DNA of 64,000 bases, taken from assembly GCF_001642475.1 (NCBI RefSeq), contig NW_019173970.1, positions 1 to 64,000 on the forward strand, in the 5' to 3' direction. The position numbers were made by a program, and so were the translations under genes. Numbering within the stretch: position 1 is the first letter of the stretch; each line of letters starts with the position of its first letter. This DNA comes from Fonsecaea monophora. Taxonomy: Eukaryota; Ascomycota; Eurotiomycetes; Chaetothyriales; Herpotrichiellaceae. Under the pieces are notes generated by a model. It searched no databases and was not told the origin of the DNA. It worked only from the letters and a program-made list of their open reading frames with translations. Positions 43,567-54,409 of this stretch are shown piece after piece.

Positions 43567-45783
43567 ATGGCCGATACCGAAGCCATTGTCCCGCAACATG
43601 AACCGCGCCGAGCATGTCAAGAGTGCAACCGCAAAAAGACAAAATGTGATATGCGTCGACCCGTTTGTGGCCTTTGTTTAAGAACGGGCAATTCTTGCAC
43701 CTTCCCCTTGAAAAGAAAAAAGCCCACGCGCAAACCCCAGCTCAAAACACAATCTCGCAAGATTAGTGACAGCCTGTCCAAGTTAGTTCAGGTGCTTGAC
43801 GCGGCTTCTCGGGCAGGAGAAGGGTCGGCTGAGTCAGATGGCCGACGAGGAATTCCCCAGACATTACTTCGAGATTCGCTTAAAGGTCTCCTCGCCGAGA
43901 TCGATGAGACCGAGAACCGCACTACTGAGGGTCGGGACCGCGGAGCTGAGCAGAACGACCAGAATGACTCCGTCTCTGACGGGGAGGATACCGAGGAACT
44001 AGGGCCTGAAATGGACGGGGAAGACTTGCAACAATCGCCACCTCCCATCTCAACGGAACCCACCACCAAACTCTCGACGCCAACACTGCCCTCAATGTTT
44101 GGTGGCGAAATCTCTTGCTCAGTGGCCATAGATCTGATCTATGTCTTCTTCGACAAAATACAGGCCTGGGTCCCCATCCTCCACCGGCCGCGATTTCTAG
44201 CAAAGTACGAAAAGTCCCTGTTGGTTGACGGCGATGTGATGAAAGGATTCTCAGTCGACGAATCGCTTTTATTCTATAGCATGTTTGCCATGTCGGCGAG
44301 ATTCTCCAACCATCCAGTCTTTGCCGGAATTGCTCCAAACAAGCGAGGACACGAGTTCGCCCAGCGAGCGCGCGAGTGCTACGCCAAAGCCCGTTCCGTA
44401 CGGAGTCCGTCGCTGACCTATCTACAAGGCTGTATTCTCCTAGCCTACTACTTTTACACATCAGGCCCGACGCACCAAGGCTGGATCCTTATTGGGGTCT
44501 GTGTCAGATTAGCCTATGACTTGGGACTCTCCGAAATTGACGACGAAGATTGGAGCCCTCTCACGCCCACAGACTCAGTGGAGAAGGAAGAATGCAGGCG
44601 AGTCTGGTGGGCGGTATGGGAACTCGATACATTTGCATCCACGGTCTCCCGGAACCCTTATGCAATTGATCGCAAAAGGATGGCTGTAGCGCTACCAATC
44701 TCTGACGAAGCTTGGTTTGCCGAAATCGAGATGTCATCTGCAGAGCTTAACATGCTACCCGGTCAATCGTGGAGGTCGTTGCAGGGCAATAACAACCAAG
44801 ACGAACGGGCGTGGTTCTTGGTTGCCAATCACTTCATGGCGACGGTCCATGATCGATTGCAACAGAAACAAGACATTTCCTCAGATGAGAAATTGACGCT
44901 GGAGAACGAAATCTGCTGTTTCAAACTTGCCCTTCCTGCATCGCTTCGACTCGACGCCGAGACTTTGACATTCACTCCAGCGACCTTTGCCCGCTGTAAC
45001 TGGGTTATTGGCACACACCTCATGTTGATGGCCGCGTCCTTTATGGTTTCTGGAATTATCACTGCCGAGAACGACGATCGCAGTGTGTCGAGTGTGGGTG
45101 GTGGCAGCTCATCACCGCTCCGACAGCGCGCCATCGACTTGTCGCGGATCATCAGTCTTTGGGATTCTCGGTATATTGCGGTCGCCCACCCTTTTTTTAC
45201 ATGCATGATGCTTCCGCCTTACTACGTGGATGGTGATATCCTGAGGACCCAGCCTCTGATCGCTTCTAGTCACGACTTGGGGAAATTGGTCCTCGCACAT
45301 TTCAGCGAGAGGTGGAAGTTGGGTTCCGTGGTGTCAGGTAAGAACTGAACAGTCCTCGAATGCATTTTCATTCTGACCATTCGAATAGAGCTGGCAAAGA
45401 TTCTTGAGAGAGGAGGCGTGCTTAACGCTGAGGAGAGACAGCTAGCCAAAAGATATGCAGTATTTTTCCGAATGCCGCGACTCATCGGCAACAGCCCTCC
45501 GGATCTCAATCGACGAGAGAGGAAGACCTCGATAATCAGCGACAGTGTTCCCTACACAGGGCCCACAGAGGTGCAGCAACAACAACCCGCTACACAGGAA
45601 GAGTATCCCACATCGCTAGACATGCCTGCCCAAACGAACATGGCCAACTATCAAGCTCCCATGTTTGACCCTCAAACCTTTCCTCTGCTTCAACCTCATT
45701 TCTATGATGGAAGCAATGAGATCGACTTTGGGTTCTCGGACTTCTTTGGTGGATACCAAGACTTGGATTTCATGCCTGGATGA
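43567..45783 (+). CDS. Zn(II)2Cys6 fungal transcription factor
   Basis: Exons 43567-45337 and 45389-45783 with a 51-nt intron (GTAAGA...AATAG); 721 aa. The zinc cluster is at Cys17, 20, 27, 34, 37 and 44 (CX2CX6CX6CX2CX6C), followed by a basic linker (KRKKPTRKPQ) and an acidic stretch (about 115-160). The fungal_trans middle homology region begins near residue 190 (DLIYVFFDKIQAWVPILHRP) and includes SPSLTYLQGCILLAYYFYTS and ECRRVWWAVWELDTFAS. The C-terminal 70 residues are Gln/Asp/Phe/Met-rich (FGFSDFFGGYQDLDF), typical of an activation domain. Two following genes for aromatic ring attack make it the likely local activator. Without the intron the activation tail is lost. Confidence 0.9.
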
Positions 45784-46242
45784 GTGGCCCGAGTCAATGA
45801 TAGCGCCGCCGAGCTCTCGGGTAAATCAATGCTTCCTGCCTGGAAGGGAGGGATGCATGCCAGCCACTGCTTTCGATCTTGGCTTTTTATACCAATGTGC
45901 CGGATGCCGCGCCGCACCGAGCGGGAATTCATCAAAGATGTTGTCACGTGGGCGGTGATCGGTGGATTGCTGAAGCCGGCCATGACCGTGGCCGTAAGTT
46001 GCCCATCTCGGATCTTGTCAAGACCGGAGAGAGGGATTGCGGGACGATATTATCCCTTCCCACAATTTGTCATTAACCTGTGCGGCCGGATTGCGCGGTG
46101 TGGTCTGGGAAGTGTTGATATATTGCACCCTAAGGGAACTCCTCTGGAAGGCATAGCTTGCGTCTGTGTAAGACGTCTTGAACACCAACCCATCTTACGA
46201 CGATACGCAACAGCCCAACCCGATCGTCAAAAGGAAGACGCC
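45784..46242. other. intergenic, dioxygenase promoter
   Basis: The frame of the dioxygenase is open back to 45784, but the upstream part lacks conserved features. ATG 46243 begins the VOC fold directly, so this 460-bp stretch is treated as promoter. Confidence 0.6.
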
Positions 46243-47435
46243 ATGACAGGGAAGCGAGTTCGTGTTGTCCGACTGGCGCACGTTGTATACCAACACCCAG
46301 ATCTGGAAAAGGCACTCACCTTTCTCTTCGATTTTGGCTTTGTCGAGGAGCACCGAACACCGGACCGCGTGTACCTGCGCGGGTACGGGAGCCAGCCAGT
46401 CGTCTACGTGGCCGAGAGATCTCCAGACAACAAGAGACATTTCCTTGGGGGTTACTGGGTGGTGGATAGCCTGCAAGATCTGGAAACAGCCGCTGCTCGT
46501 CCAGGCGCCTCTCCCATTCAGGACAGTGATGCACCCGGAGGTGGAAAGGTGGTGACGGTCGAGGATCCCAATGGCTACAAAGTTGGATTTGTCTACGGGC
46601 AGAAGTTGAGAGAGTCGGATGGTCCAGTGCCTCCTCTCGAGAAGACTGAACCAATATCAAACACTGCTATCCAAAAACCACGGAAGGGGACATTCCGACG
46701 CTTCAAACCAGGTGCATCCCCTGTGCACAAGCTGGGTCACTATGGGTTTATCGTCCCGGGGAGCAAATTCGAGAGCACGCTCTCTTTCTACCTCGACCTC
46801 ATCAATCTGAAGCCGACCGACGCCGTCTTCAACCCAGAGACGGGTAAAGATGAGACATGCTTTTGCCATATAGACCTGGGACCGGAATATACGGATCACC
46901 ATGTGAGTTATACGCGGTCTGGCTGGTCACGGCATACTGACGGGGGGGCAGAGTTTCTTTGTCGCATCCGGGCCCGAGGGACGCCCTGTGTTTGTTCATC
47001 ATTCGAGCTATGAAGTCAATGACTTTGACACGCAGACCCTTGGTCACGACTGGCTCCGAGACAAGGGCTGGACGAATTGCTGGGGCATTGGGCGACATGT
47101 TCTCGGGAGTCAGATTTTCGACTACTGGTATGGATGTCTTGAGCCTCTGGCATTGCGATCCTCCTCTGGAACTGTTGGCTGACTTTGTTGGTGATAGGTT
47201 CGACGGCTCTGGAAATATAGTGGAGCACTACTCGGACGGTGACCTGGTCAATGAAGACACGCCGTTTGGCAGGGAGGCAGCAGCTCCCGATACCCTACAC
47301 ATCTGGGGGCCTAATATCCCCCTGGCATTCCTGTCGGGAAAAATCGAAGACGCCGGCAAGGAGGTGCCTGTGCCCCCAGACCCGCTGGAGGCGAAGCCAG
47401 CTCAGTACAGTGTGCCTCCTCTGGTGACGGCCTAG
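46243..47435 (+). CDS. VOC-family extradiol ring-cleavage dioxygenase (catechol 2,3-dioxygenase-like)
   Basis: Exons 46243-46902, 46952-47127 and 47198-47435 with introns of 49 and 70 nt; 357 aa. Two consecutive VOC modules: residues 10-125 (VVRLAHVVYQHPDLEKALTF) and 160-310. The metal-binding triad expected of type I extradiol dioxygenases can be placed in the second module: His166 (KLGHYGFIV), a His in FVHHSSYEV (236/237) and Glu288 in NIVEHYSDGD. The IGRHVLGSQIFDYWFD stretch carries the conserved active-site His (269) and precedes the Glu strand as in catechol 2,3-dioxygenase. Such enzymes use Fe(II) to cleave catechols next to the hydroxyls (meta-cleavage). The substrate is not readable from sequence. 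Lies between a Zn2Cys6 regulator and an FAD hydroxylase that could supply the catechol. Confidence 0.85.
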
Positions 47436-47604
47436 GTTGAAGGAGCGAATTGGGAAGGGGGCGGAATGCTGTGACTAGGCGAAGAAGACAATCTATATAC
47501 GAGTACGGCTAGCTAGCAATTTACTGTACAGTCTCAGATATGAGAGTGTTTCAGACATGGAAATATACTAGAGCAGTCTCATTAGTAGTATATGGTGACG
47601 TTGA

Positions 47605-47636
47605 GGTGGGTGTGAGTGTAGGTGTGGGTGTGGGTG
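47605..47636. repeat. GT-rich simple repeat
   Basis: Imperfect GGTGTG/AGTGTG units in the 3' flank of the dioxygenase gene. Confidence 0.7.
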
Positions 47637-47727
47637 CTTGGTAGACGTCGTAAAGGGAGCCAGTTGCCTGCGCCTCTAAACACCAAGTAGCTGTCTTTTT
47701 CACCAGCTATACCTACTTGCCACATTC

Positions 47728-48297
47728 TTACACTGGACCTCGTAGAGAGAGTCTAGACTCAAACGTCATCTTCATCTTCCCACTGGTCCCACCATCAGCC
47801 TCTTCGTCAGCCACAAACGCCCTCAAACAAAAGTCATCCTCCATCCTCCTCGCGGCAACCACGGCCGCTCCCTCCTCGGTCAGACACGGTGCAAACATTG
47901 ACACCGCGCTCCCCCGCTCTCGCTCCACGGTACGAGTAGCTTGTGCTCGGTACCTCGTACATACAACTCCGTATTCCTGGGGGATGGTCAGCAGCACGGC
48001 TATTAACACCATTGGGCTATTCCGTGGCTGACCCTCTTCCCGGGAATCGGTTCTGGTCCACGTCTTAATCATCATTGTCAAATCAATCATCCACCTCACC
48101 TCCCCCCCGCCCTCCCACAAAGGATAGACCAGCAGCCTTTCGGCGCAGGCTAGATGAACGAGAAGCGTGTAGTGATGTTGTGGGGCCAACTTGGGAGAAG
48201 AAGGTCCCGCGGGGGTTGTTGTACCTGCGCTAAAGAACGGTCGCTCACTCGACTCGATGTGCACCGCTATACCAAGATCATCGAGTGACACTGACAT
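47728..48297 (-). CDS. hypothetical protein, 189 codons
   Basis: An ATG-initiated frame of 189 aa (MSVSLDDLGIAVHIESSERP). Composition is protein-like: an Ala/Leu-rich segment (YTLLVHLACAERLLVYPL), a hydrophobic strand (MVLIAVLLTIPQEY) and a C-terminal half with CLTEEGAAVVAARRMEDDF. A 72-nt stop-free stretch with GTGAGG...GTCAG ends, inside the frame at about 48036-48107, could be an intron that preserves frame; it would remove VRWMIDLTMM-type residues and leave 165 aa. No known domain was recognised. It is divergent from the FAD hydroxylase (305 bp between starts) and convergent with the dioxygenase, so it may be co-regulated with them. It could also be a chance frame. Confidence 0.4.
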   Translation of the reverse strand: MSVSLDDLGIAVHIESSERPFFSAGTTTPAGPSSPKLAPQHHYTLLVHLACAERLLVYPLWEGGGEVRWMIDLTMMIKTWTRTDSREEGQPRNSPMVLIAVLLTIPQEYGVVCTRYRAQATRTVERERGSAVSMFAPCLTEEGAAVVAARRMEDDFCLRAFVADEEADGGTSGKMKMTFESRLSLRGPV

Positions 48298-48602
48298 GTA
48301 CGGGGCTAAGCCTCAGAAGACTTCCCTTCCCCAAAACATGGGCGAGTACATAATGCGGAGGGTCTCCGTGTTACTAATATTTAAAGGGGACCAGGTACCG
48401 ACTGATGCTGATGGGACAAAGAGGGCAAAGGGATCTGCACGCAAAAGACACAAGTCACCACCCGTCACAGAATCAGATCTATCGTGGTGGAGGTAGGCAT
48501 ATAAGAGAATAAAGAGATATATCTAAGAACTTCGAGTCAACCCTTCTCTTTCTACATTGTACCTGCGAGTCCTCTCAAATTATTCGAGGTTCTGTCAACA
48601 AG
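48298..48602. promoter_or_regulatory. promoter region of the FAD hydroxylase
   Basis: A TATAA element at 48500-48504 lies about 100 bp before the hydroxylase ATG on the plus strand. The 305-bp gap is possibly shared with the divergent hypothetical gene. Confidence 0.5.
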
Positions 48603-50775
48603 ATGGTGCGTCAGGCATACTGTGTAGATGCTCTCTCGATCACTGACATTCCACATAGGTTGTTCACCACGAAACGCCCGTCCTCGTCGTCGGAGCTGGA
48701 CCTGCCGGCCTGATCACGGCGTTGCAGCTGGCCGAGAACGGCGTCGAGTGTATGCTCGTGGAGCGAAACCTCGACACGACCAAATGGCCCAAGATGGACA
48801 TTACGAATTGCCGGAGCATGGAGCTGTTGAAGCGCCTCAAGGTTGACCAGGGGCTCCGCGAAGTCGGTTCGTTCCTGGAAGCATTTTATTGACCGTCTTT
48901 TTGTGCTGTGGAAGAATGGGGTGGAATGGACCGAGCTGATGAGCCGCTTAATTCAGGCGTGCCGCAAAAGTACTCGTTCGACGTTCATTTCAGTTCTGGA
49001 TTAGCTGACGGCGAACGCATTGCAAAATGGGTAACTCCTCCTCACTACCTCCCAAGCGACTTGTCCTCGTCTTTGCCTCTCCTGAGGACAGATGATGATG
49101 GTAGTGGCAAGACTAACGCTTCCATATCCTAGGATCTTCCCTCGCCAGACTGGTGGCGCGCTCAGATCAAAGCTCACAATGATGGCACCATGCCCCGCGA
49201 GCCATACCAACGTTGCTCGCAGGCCATCTTCGAGGCCTGGCTGAAGCCGCGCATCCAGGCACAACCTCTGATCGACTCCCACTTTGGCTGGAAGTTTGAG
49301 CGCCTGACCGAGTCCGACACGGGCGTCGAGTGCGAACTGACCGACACCAGCGGCGAAACGCACAGGGTCAAGGCTCAGTATGTCGTTGGTTGCGACGGCG
49401 GAGGGAGTCGTGTGCGGAAAGAGATCGGCATCAACCTAACAGGAGGGCCAGTGTGAGTACTTCTGTGGCGTATCACGCTTCAATCGCTCTTCTTGTTTGC
49501 TTTCCAGCTCACGAGTTTATTTCTAAAACAAATAGTCCTGCCAAACTCTACCTCGTCCACTTCAAGTCTCGCGACCTGAGCCGCATCCAGAAGCAAGGCC
49601 AGTTCTGGCACATCTTCTTCACCAGCGGACACGTCATCATCTCGCAGGACGAGGTCGACACCTGGACCGCGCACACGCCTTTGCCGCTCGACTTTGACGA
49701 CTCGACCCTCGACCCGAAGGAAGTCGTCTACCGCGTGTTAGGAGGATCGGGCTCGCCTTGGCCCATCAAGATTGACGAGGTGCTCGTTACGAGCACGTGG
49801 CGACCCAACATCTACCTGGCAGACAAGTACATCTCCCCAAGAGGGCGCGTCTTCCTCTCCGGCGATGCGGCACACCAGAACATCCCCACGGGGGGTTACG
49901 GCATGAACACGGCCGTCGGGGACAGCTTCGACATTGGTTGGAAGCTGGCCGCCGTGTTGTCCGGCCACGGTGGTCCCACGCTGTTACAGTCGTACGAGGA
50001 CGAACGACGGCCCGTGGCAGCCAGGAACATTGAGCGGTCTGGCGTGCACTGGTCGCAACACACGTTCTACAAGGAGCTAGTCGACAAGACGGGAGATGCC
50101 GTCATTGCGAAGACAGCCGAGGGCGACGACGTGCGGAGACAGATCGCCGAGTACATTGTCGCACACGACGGGGAGAACAAGGACCACGGCATCGAGATGG
50201 GATACCGGTACAACGGCTCCCCTGTCATCTTCGCGGACGATGCCGGTACGACGACCGAGCCCGAGTGGAGCCCGGAGCGCTATGTGCCCTCGACCTGGCC
50301 GGGCGCACGGGCTCCACACGTGTTTTTGAAGGACGGGGACACCAGCGTGTTCGACCTGTTTGGGAGCGGCAAGGAATACTCCCTCGTCGACTTTACGCCT
50401 CAAGGCCGGTATATCGGGGTTTTTGAGTCGGAGGCAAAGAAGATGGGCGTGCCGCTCAAGACGATCCATCTGCCCGACGAGCCGCACGTGAGGGCAGTGT
50501 GGGAGCGGGACGCCGTGCTTGTCAGGCCCGACGACCATGTCGCATGGCGGTGTTCGCAGAGTGCGGGAGAAGACGATGAGAAGAAGCTGGACGTCCAACA
50601 AATCCTGGCCGTCGTTGTGGGGAAGGGGTCGTCCTCCTCAAGTACAACGACCGTCATCAGTAGTGGTGGCAACCAAGACGATGCTCTCGCGCGGGTCAAG
50701 GAGAATGGCTTCACCAGCACGGTTGGGAACGTGGATCACGACAAGGTCGAAGCTCTCGGGGAGTTCCAGCGGTGA
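48603..50775 (+). CDS. group A FAD-dependent aromatic hydroxylase (phenol / 3-hydroxyphenylpropionate hydroxylase-like)
   Basis: Exons 48603-48605 (the ATG alone), 48659-48866, 48957-49030, 49133-49452 and 49536-50775; 614 aa with all phases matching. The Rossmann FAD motif is VLVVGAGPAGL (about 9-19), the DG motif is VVGCDGGGSRVR and the FAD-ribityl GD motif is VFLSGDAAHQNIPTGGYGMN followed by DSFDIGWKLA. The C-terminal third is the thioredoxin-like domain of phenol hydroxylase/MhpA relatives (YSLVDFTPQGRY, VLVRPDDHVAWR). The reaction would be NAD(P)H- and O2-dependent ring hydroxylation of a phenolic acid to a catechol, the substrate class of the neighbouring extradiol dioxygenase. A Ser/Thr-rich insertion near the end (SSSSSTTTV) is unusual. 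Substrate unproven. Confidence 0.9.
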
Positions 50776-51043
50776 TGGGACATTACATGGCTTTGGACGA
50801 GTTATACAGTCTGTTTGAGTGAGCGAGCGAGGGCACGAATAGATGATAGGATAGGAAAAGGACGAGAGTGAGATGGAGTTTGATATATACATCTTACTCG
50901 GTATAGCACCCTGCAGTGTATACATAGCAGGGTCCATATCACCCACTCTGGAACTATCCTACACACCGTTTTATTTTCTTTGACATGCCCAGTGCCTATT
51001 CCTATTACCGTTCTTTGATCTCATTTCTATTGGTAAGGGGATG

Positions 51044-51544
51044 CTATTCCTTATCCTTTCCGTCCTTGTCCCCCGTCTTCTTCTTTGGCGGCGGCACCCA
51101 CGGCCACGCCCACTCATACGGCAACAGATTCGTCGGACACTTTGCGACCCACGCGCCGTCCATGCCGGGCGCGATGGTGCAGTTTTTGCCTGTATCGTTG
51201 CCACCGTCACCTTTTTGCCAGCCATTGGCTCTGCTCGTGTGATTACCACTACCACTACCACTACCGTTATCCTTTTCCTTCTTGCTGGCGGCGTTTGTTG
51301 TGTGATTGGGAACAAGGCACTCCGAATTCCAGCACGGATACGCCGCGTGCAGTCCACCGGGAACCTTGCATCCGCCGCTGGACGTGCACTTGCCGTCCAT
51401 CTTCTTCAGGCTGCGCGCGTGCAGGTCGAAGGTGTTGACGCTCGCGGCGAGGGCGGACGGGTCGGCGATGGTCGACGCGGTGGCTGTCGTGGCGAGCAGT
51501 GCGATGACCGCGGTGGTGGCGGTTGCGGTGGTGAGGAGTTTCAT
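51044..51544 (-). CDS. small secreted protein with six cysteines
   Basis: The minus-strand frame extends upstream, but the first ATG giving a signal peptide is 51544: MKLLTTATATTAVIALLATT with cleavage near TAS. The mature part is about 140 residues with six cysteines (KCTSSGGCK, AYPCWNSEC, KNCTIAPG, AKCPTN), a Gly/Ser/Asn-rich middle, sequons NHT (twice) and NDT, and a Pro/Lys-rich, highly charged tail (PPPKKKTGDKDGKDKE). 166 aa in total. I do not recognise the family; size, cysteines and secretion resemble effector-like or wall-associated proteins. Convergent with the hydroxylase, 268 bp between stops. Confidence 0.7.
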   Translation of the reverse strand: MKLLTTATATTAVIALLATTATASTIADPSALAASVNTFDLHARSLKKMDGKCTSSGGCKVPGGLHAAYPCWNSECLVPNHTTNAASKKEKDNGSGSGSGNHTSRANGWQKGDGGNDTGKNCTIAPGMDGAWVAKCPTNLLPYEWAWPWVPPPKKKTGDKDGKDKE

Positions 51545-52411
51545 TTTGTGCGAGAGGTATAGAGTACTTTGTTCTTTTTTTTTTTTTCTTTCTTTCTTTG
51601 TGACGATGTCGTCGGTTATATCGTTCTTCTGGCGGTGGTGGTGGAGGTAGCTTCGCTCTAATTTTTGATGGTGGTACTCGGTATTTGTGTTTGTATGTTC
51701 GTATGTATGTTTGCATGTGAAGAATTGGACACTGATCAATCTCCAGGGAAAAGAAAATCGAACTACAGAACAAAAGAGACAAAAAAAGAGCAGAGGAAAC
51801 AAAACCAACTCACCGGCTGAATAAGATGTATAAAAAACGACCTCAAACTCTTTGTTTCTCATGAATGAGTGTGACAAAATACTCGTAAAAGAGATTGGGA
51901 CAAGTTTTAAAGAGATCATGCATACAAAACAATAATTTATCGACAATGGAAAAAAAAGGGGATGAGCTCGAGTTTCCATGGTGTCAATGGTCAATGCAAT
52001 GCAATGTCAATGCAATGGCGGGAGAGGCACAAAGACACTAGAAACAAGAAACAATAAGACACAATGAGACAATGACACATAGCGCTCGAGGAGGGACATG
52101 CAGCGGACAACTGACAACTGACGAGGCTGGGTGGAAAAGGGGTAGCGGGACAACAACCAAACAGAAATCGTTCAACAGGAGGAAAGACCTCGAGATGGAA
52201 GCCGAGAGGATATCCGAGACAGCGAAGCGCTCCAAAGAAGGTAATTCGACAGCCATGGTGTCTGTCAACTCTGCATCATGGATATAACTCACTCACCCAC
52301 CCAAGCATCCACATCCCCCCAACATCACAGAAGAGACACTCCCCGCAGGGGACAACTTACCTTACTAGACACTGACCTCCCCGGCCTACCTGGTGTGATG
52401 GCCTCTAGACT
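51545..52411. other. intergenic with simple repeats
   Basis: Promoter side of the small secreted protein gene. It contains a T-tract followed by TTTC repeats (51575-51600) and CAATG repeats near 51985-52015. No supported gene. Confidence 0.5.
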
Positions 52412-54409
52412 CTAGACTCTGTATTCCACGGTGCCAATACCCTTGCTGTTCCGCGCCGTTTGATCCCAGTACCCCGGGTTCAGGCCCTGCTCGACAGCGC
52501 TGATCTGCAGGGCGAGGACGGGCGAAAACTGTCGCGCCCACACGAAACTGCCGGTCATGTACCAGAAGCCCGGGAAGCCGGTGGGCCGCCACCACTGTCA
52601 TAGAGTCAAAATCAGTCATTCCCGGAAAAAAAAGAAGGGGAAAAAAAAGAAAAAGCAGTAAAGTCAAGGTAAAATGACTGACTTACCCCAATCCGCTCCT
52701 GCTCGTCGTTGAGAAAGCCCAGATCGCCAACCCGCTCGGCGACCTTCTTCCCCATCAACTCCTCCACGGTCAGCACGTTTCTCTGATACCCCGTCGCCAG
52801 AATGACCAGGTCGGCGTCCACCTTGGTCCCGTCGGCGAGGACGATCCCGTCCCTGACGAATTCCTTGACCCCGGCGGCGCACGACTTGACCTTGATTCTC
52901 CCATCCACAATCATCTGGCTCGCGCCTTGGTCGATGTAGAAGTGGCCGGTCTTGACGGCGAGGTGGTCGATGAAGCCGTACCCGGCTGTCTTTGCATGCT
53001 TGACCTTCAGCCCGGCCTTCTCCAAGCCCTGGAGCAGCTCCTTGTCGTGCTCCTGCATCATCTGCGTCTGTCCGATGTTGAATGTCCGAGCGACGGCAAC
53101 GGGGAAAGAGTTTGCGATGATGTCGGCCTCCTCGGTCGTTATGCCGGGCGTGTCCCAGATGGAAAAGTAGGCGTCTTCAATCGCTTTGGCCGACAGGGAG
53201 AAGATGGCGTTGCGTTGGATCATGGTCACCTCCTTGGCTCCAGAGTTGACAAAGTCCTGGGCGATGTCGTGGGCGCTGGTGCCGGAGCCGATGATAGCGA
53301 CGCGCTTGTTGCCAACATCAGGCGTGAGACGTGCGGCTTTGTGGTGCATTGCATGGTACGCCTCTCCTTTGAACAGATCTCGGCCGGGGATCTCAGGTTC
53401 GATGGGGTGACAACTGAACACGCCGGTCGCCAGGACAAGATGCCGAGGGTGGAAGGTTTGTTTGCCGTCCTCATTTTCCACCTCAACAGTATATTGGCGC
53501 GCCTTTTCGTCGTAGTCGATCTTGTTCACCGTGGTGCTGAGCATATATTCAAGTCCCATCACTTGGCCGTAATGTTCCATCCAGCTGGCGATCTTGTCCT
53601 GCTCCAGCCATCGCGGCCAGTTGGTGGGGTATTTGAGGAAGGGATAGTGGTCGGTATAGATTGGTGTATGGGTCCTGACTGTTTCGTATCTGGACCGCCA
53701 CAGATCCCCAAGTCGTGGGAGCTTGTCGACAAGCAACGCTTTGACGCCCATGTTCTTGAGCTGCGCAGCGAGCATAAGACCCGATTGTCCTGGAAATCAA
53801 TCAGCTGGGTGGCTGCTCGGCGACGTGTAATGACCTACCGGCACCGATGATCAAGACCTGAAGGTCGTCCTTCTTTTCCCCATTGACTCCCTGGCCAAGT
53901 TTTGTCTGGGTGTAGGATTGGCGTAGTCGTTGGTTGTCAAGCTCGTCCTGATTGCTGAGTCTCTCAAGCTGCGTGAAGACCGTCCATGCTTTCCAGTGAG
54001 ACCTGTCCACATTGATCAATCGGACGAGACCGGTGCCCGAGCCATCACTTGTCCGGAAGGTAAACCCACCCTGGATCCAGATGGCTCCGTGTATGTCTAC
54101 CAAGCTGGGCTGCAGACCCCCGGTTTTGACGGTATCCAGCCGTCCGAATCCAGTGGTCGAGCTGTTGAGATAGTCTGCGACGTCTTTGAGACCGTGCTTT
54201 GTTACTATATCCCATGAAAGACTGGTAAAATCCCGCCACCATGAGTCGTCAATAAAGAGATCCGAGAGGTCGGTAGACAGACCGTTCTTAGGACGCTTCT
54301 CTAGAGCTGCGAGCCAGTTGGCCACGATGTCACTGGCATTGATCTCATCGCGGTTGACGCCGTCGTCGAGTGTGAGTGCTGGGATCGAAGCAAGTGGATA
54401 GCCGTCCAT
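52412..54409 (-). CDS. class B flavin-containing monooxygenase
   Basis: Exons 54409-53839, 53789-52687 and 52594-52412 with introns of 49 and 92 nt; 618 aa. The frame opens with GTG two codons upstream of ATG 54409. The N-terminal 180 residues lack FAD motifs and resemble the extra domain found in fungal YUCCA-like FMOs. FAD-binding VLIIGAGQSG (about 185-194) is split by intron 1. An FMO-like FKGEAYHAMHH (331-341) and the NADPH-binding VAIIGSGTSAHD (359-366) follow, then LVILATGYQRN near the C-terminus. The family oxygenates nucleophilic heteroatoms or performs Baeyer-Villiger-type reactions. A minus-strand TATATAAA at about 54482-54489 lies roughly 75 nt upstream of the ATG. Proximity to the aromatic genes is suggestive only. 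Confidence 0.9.

Noticed and set aside
45784..46242. Upstream extension of the dioxygenase frame
   Set aside because: The frame happens to be open, but the VOC fold begins directly after ATG 46243.
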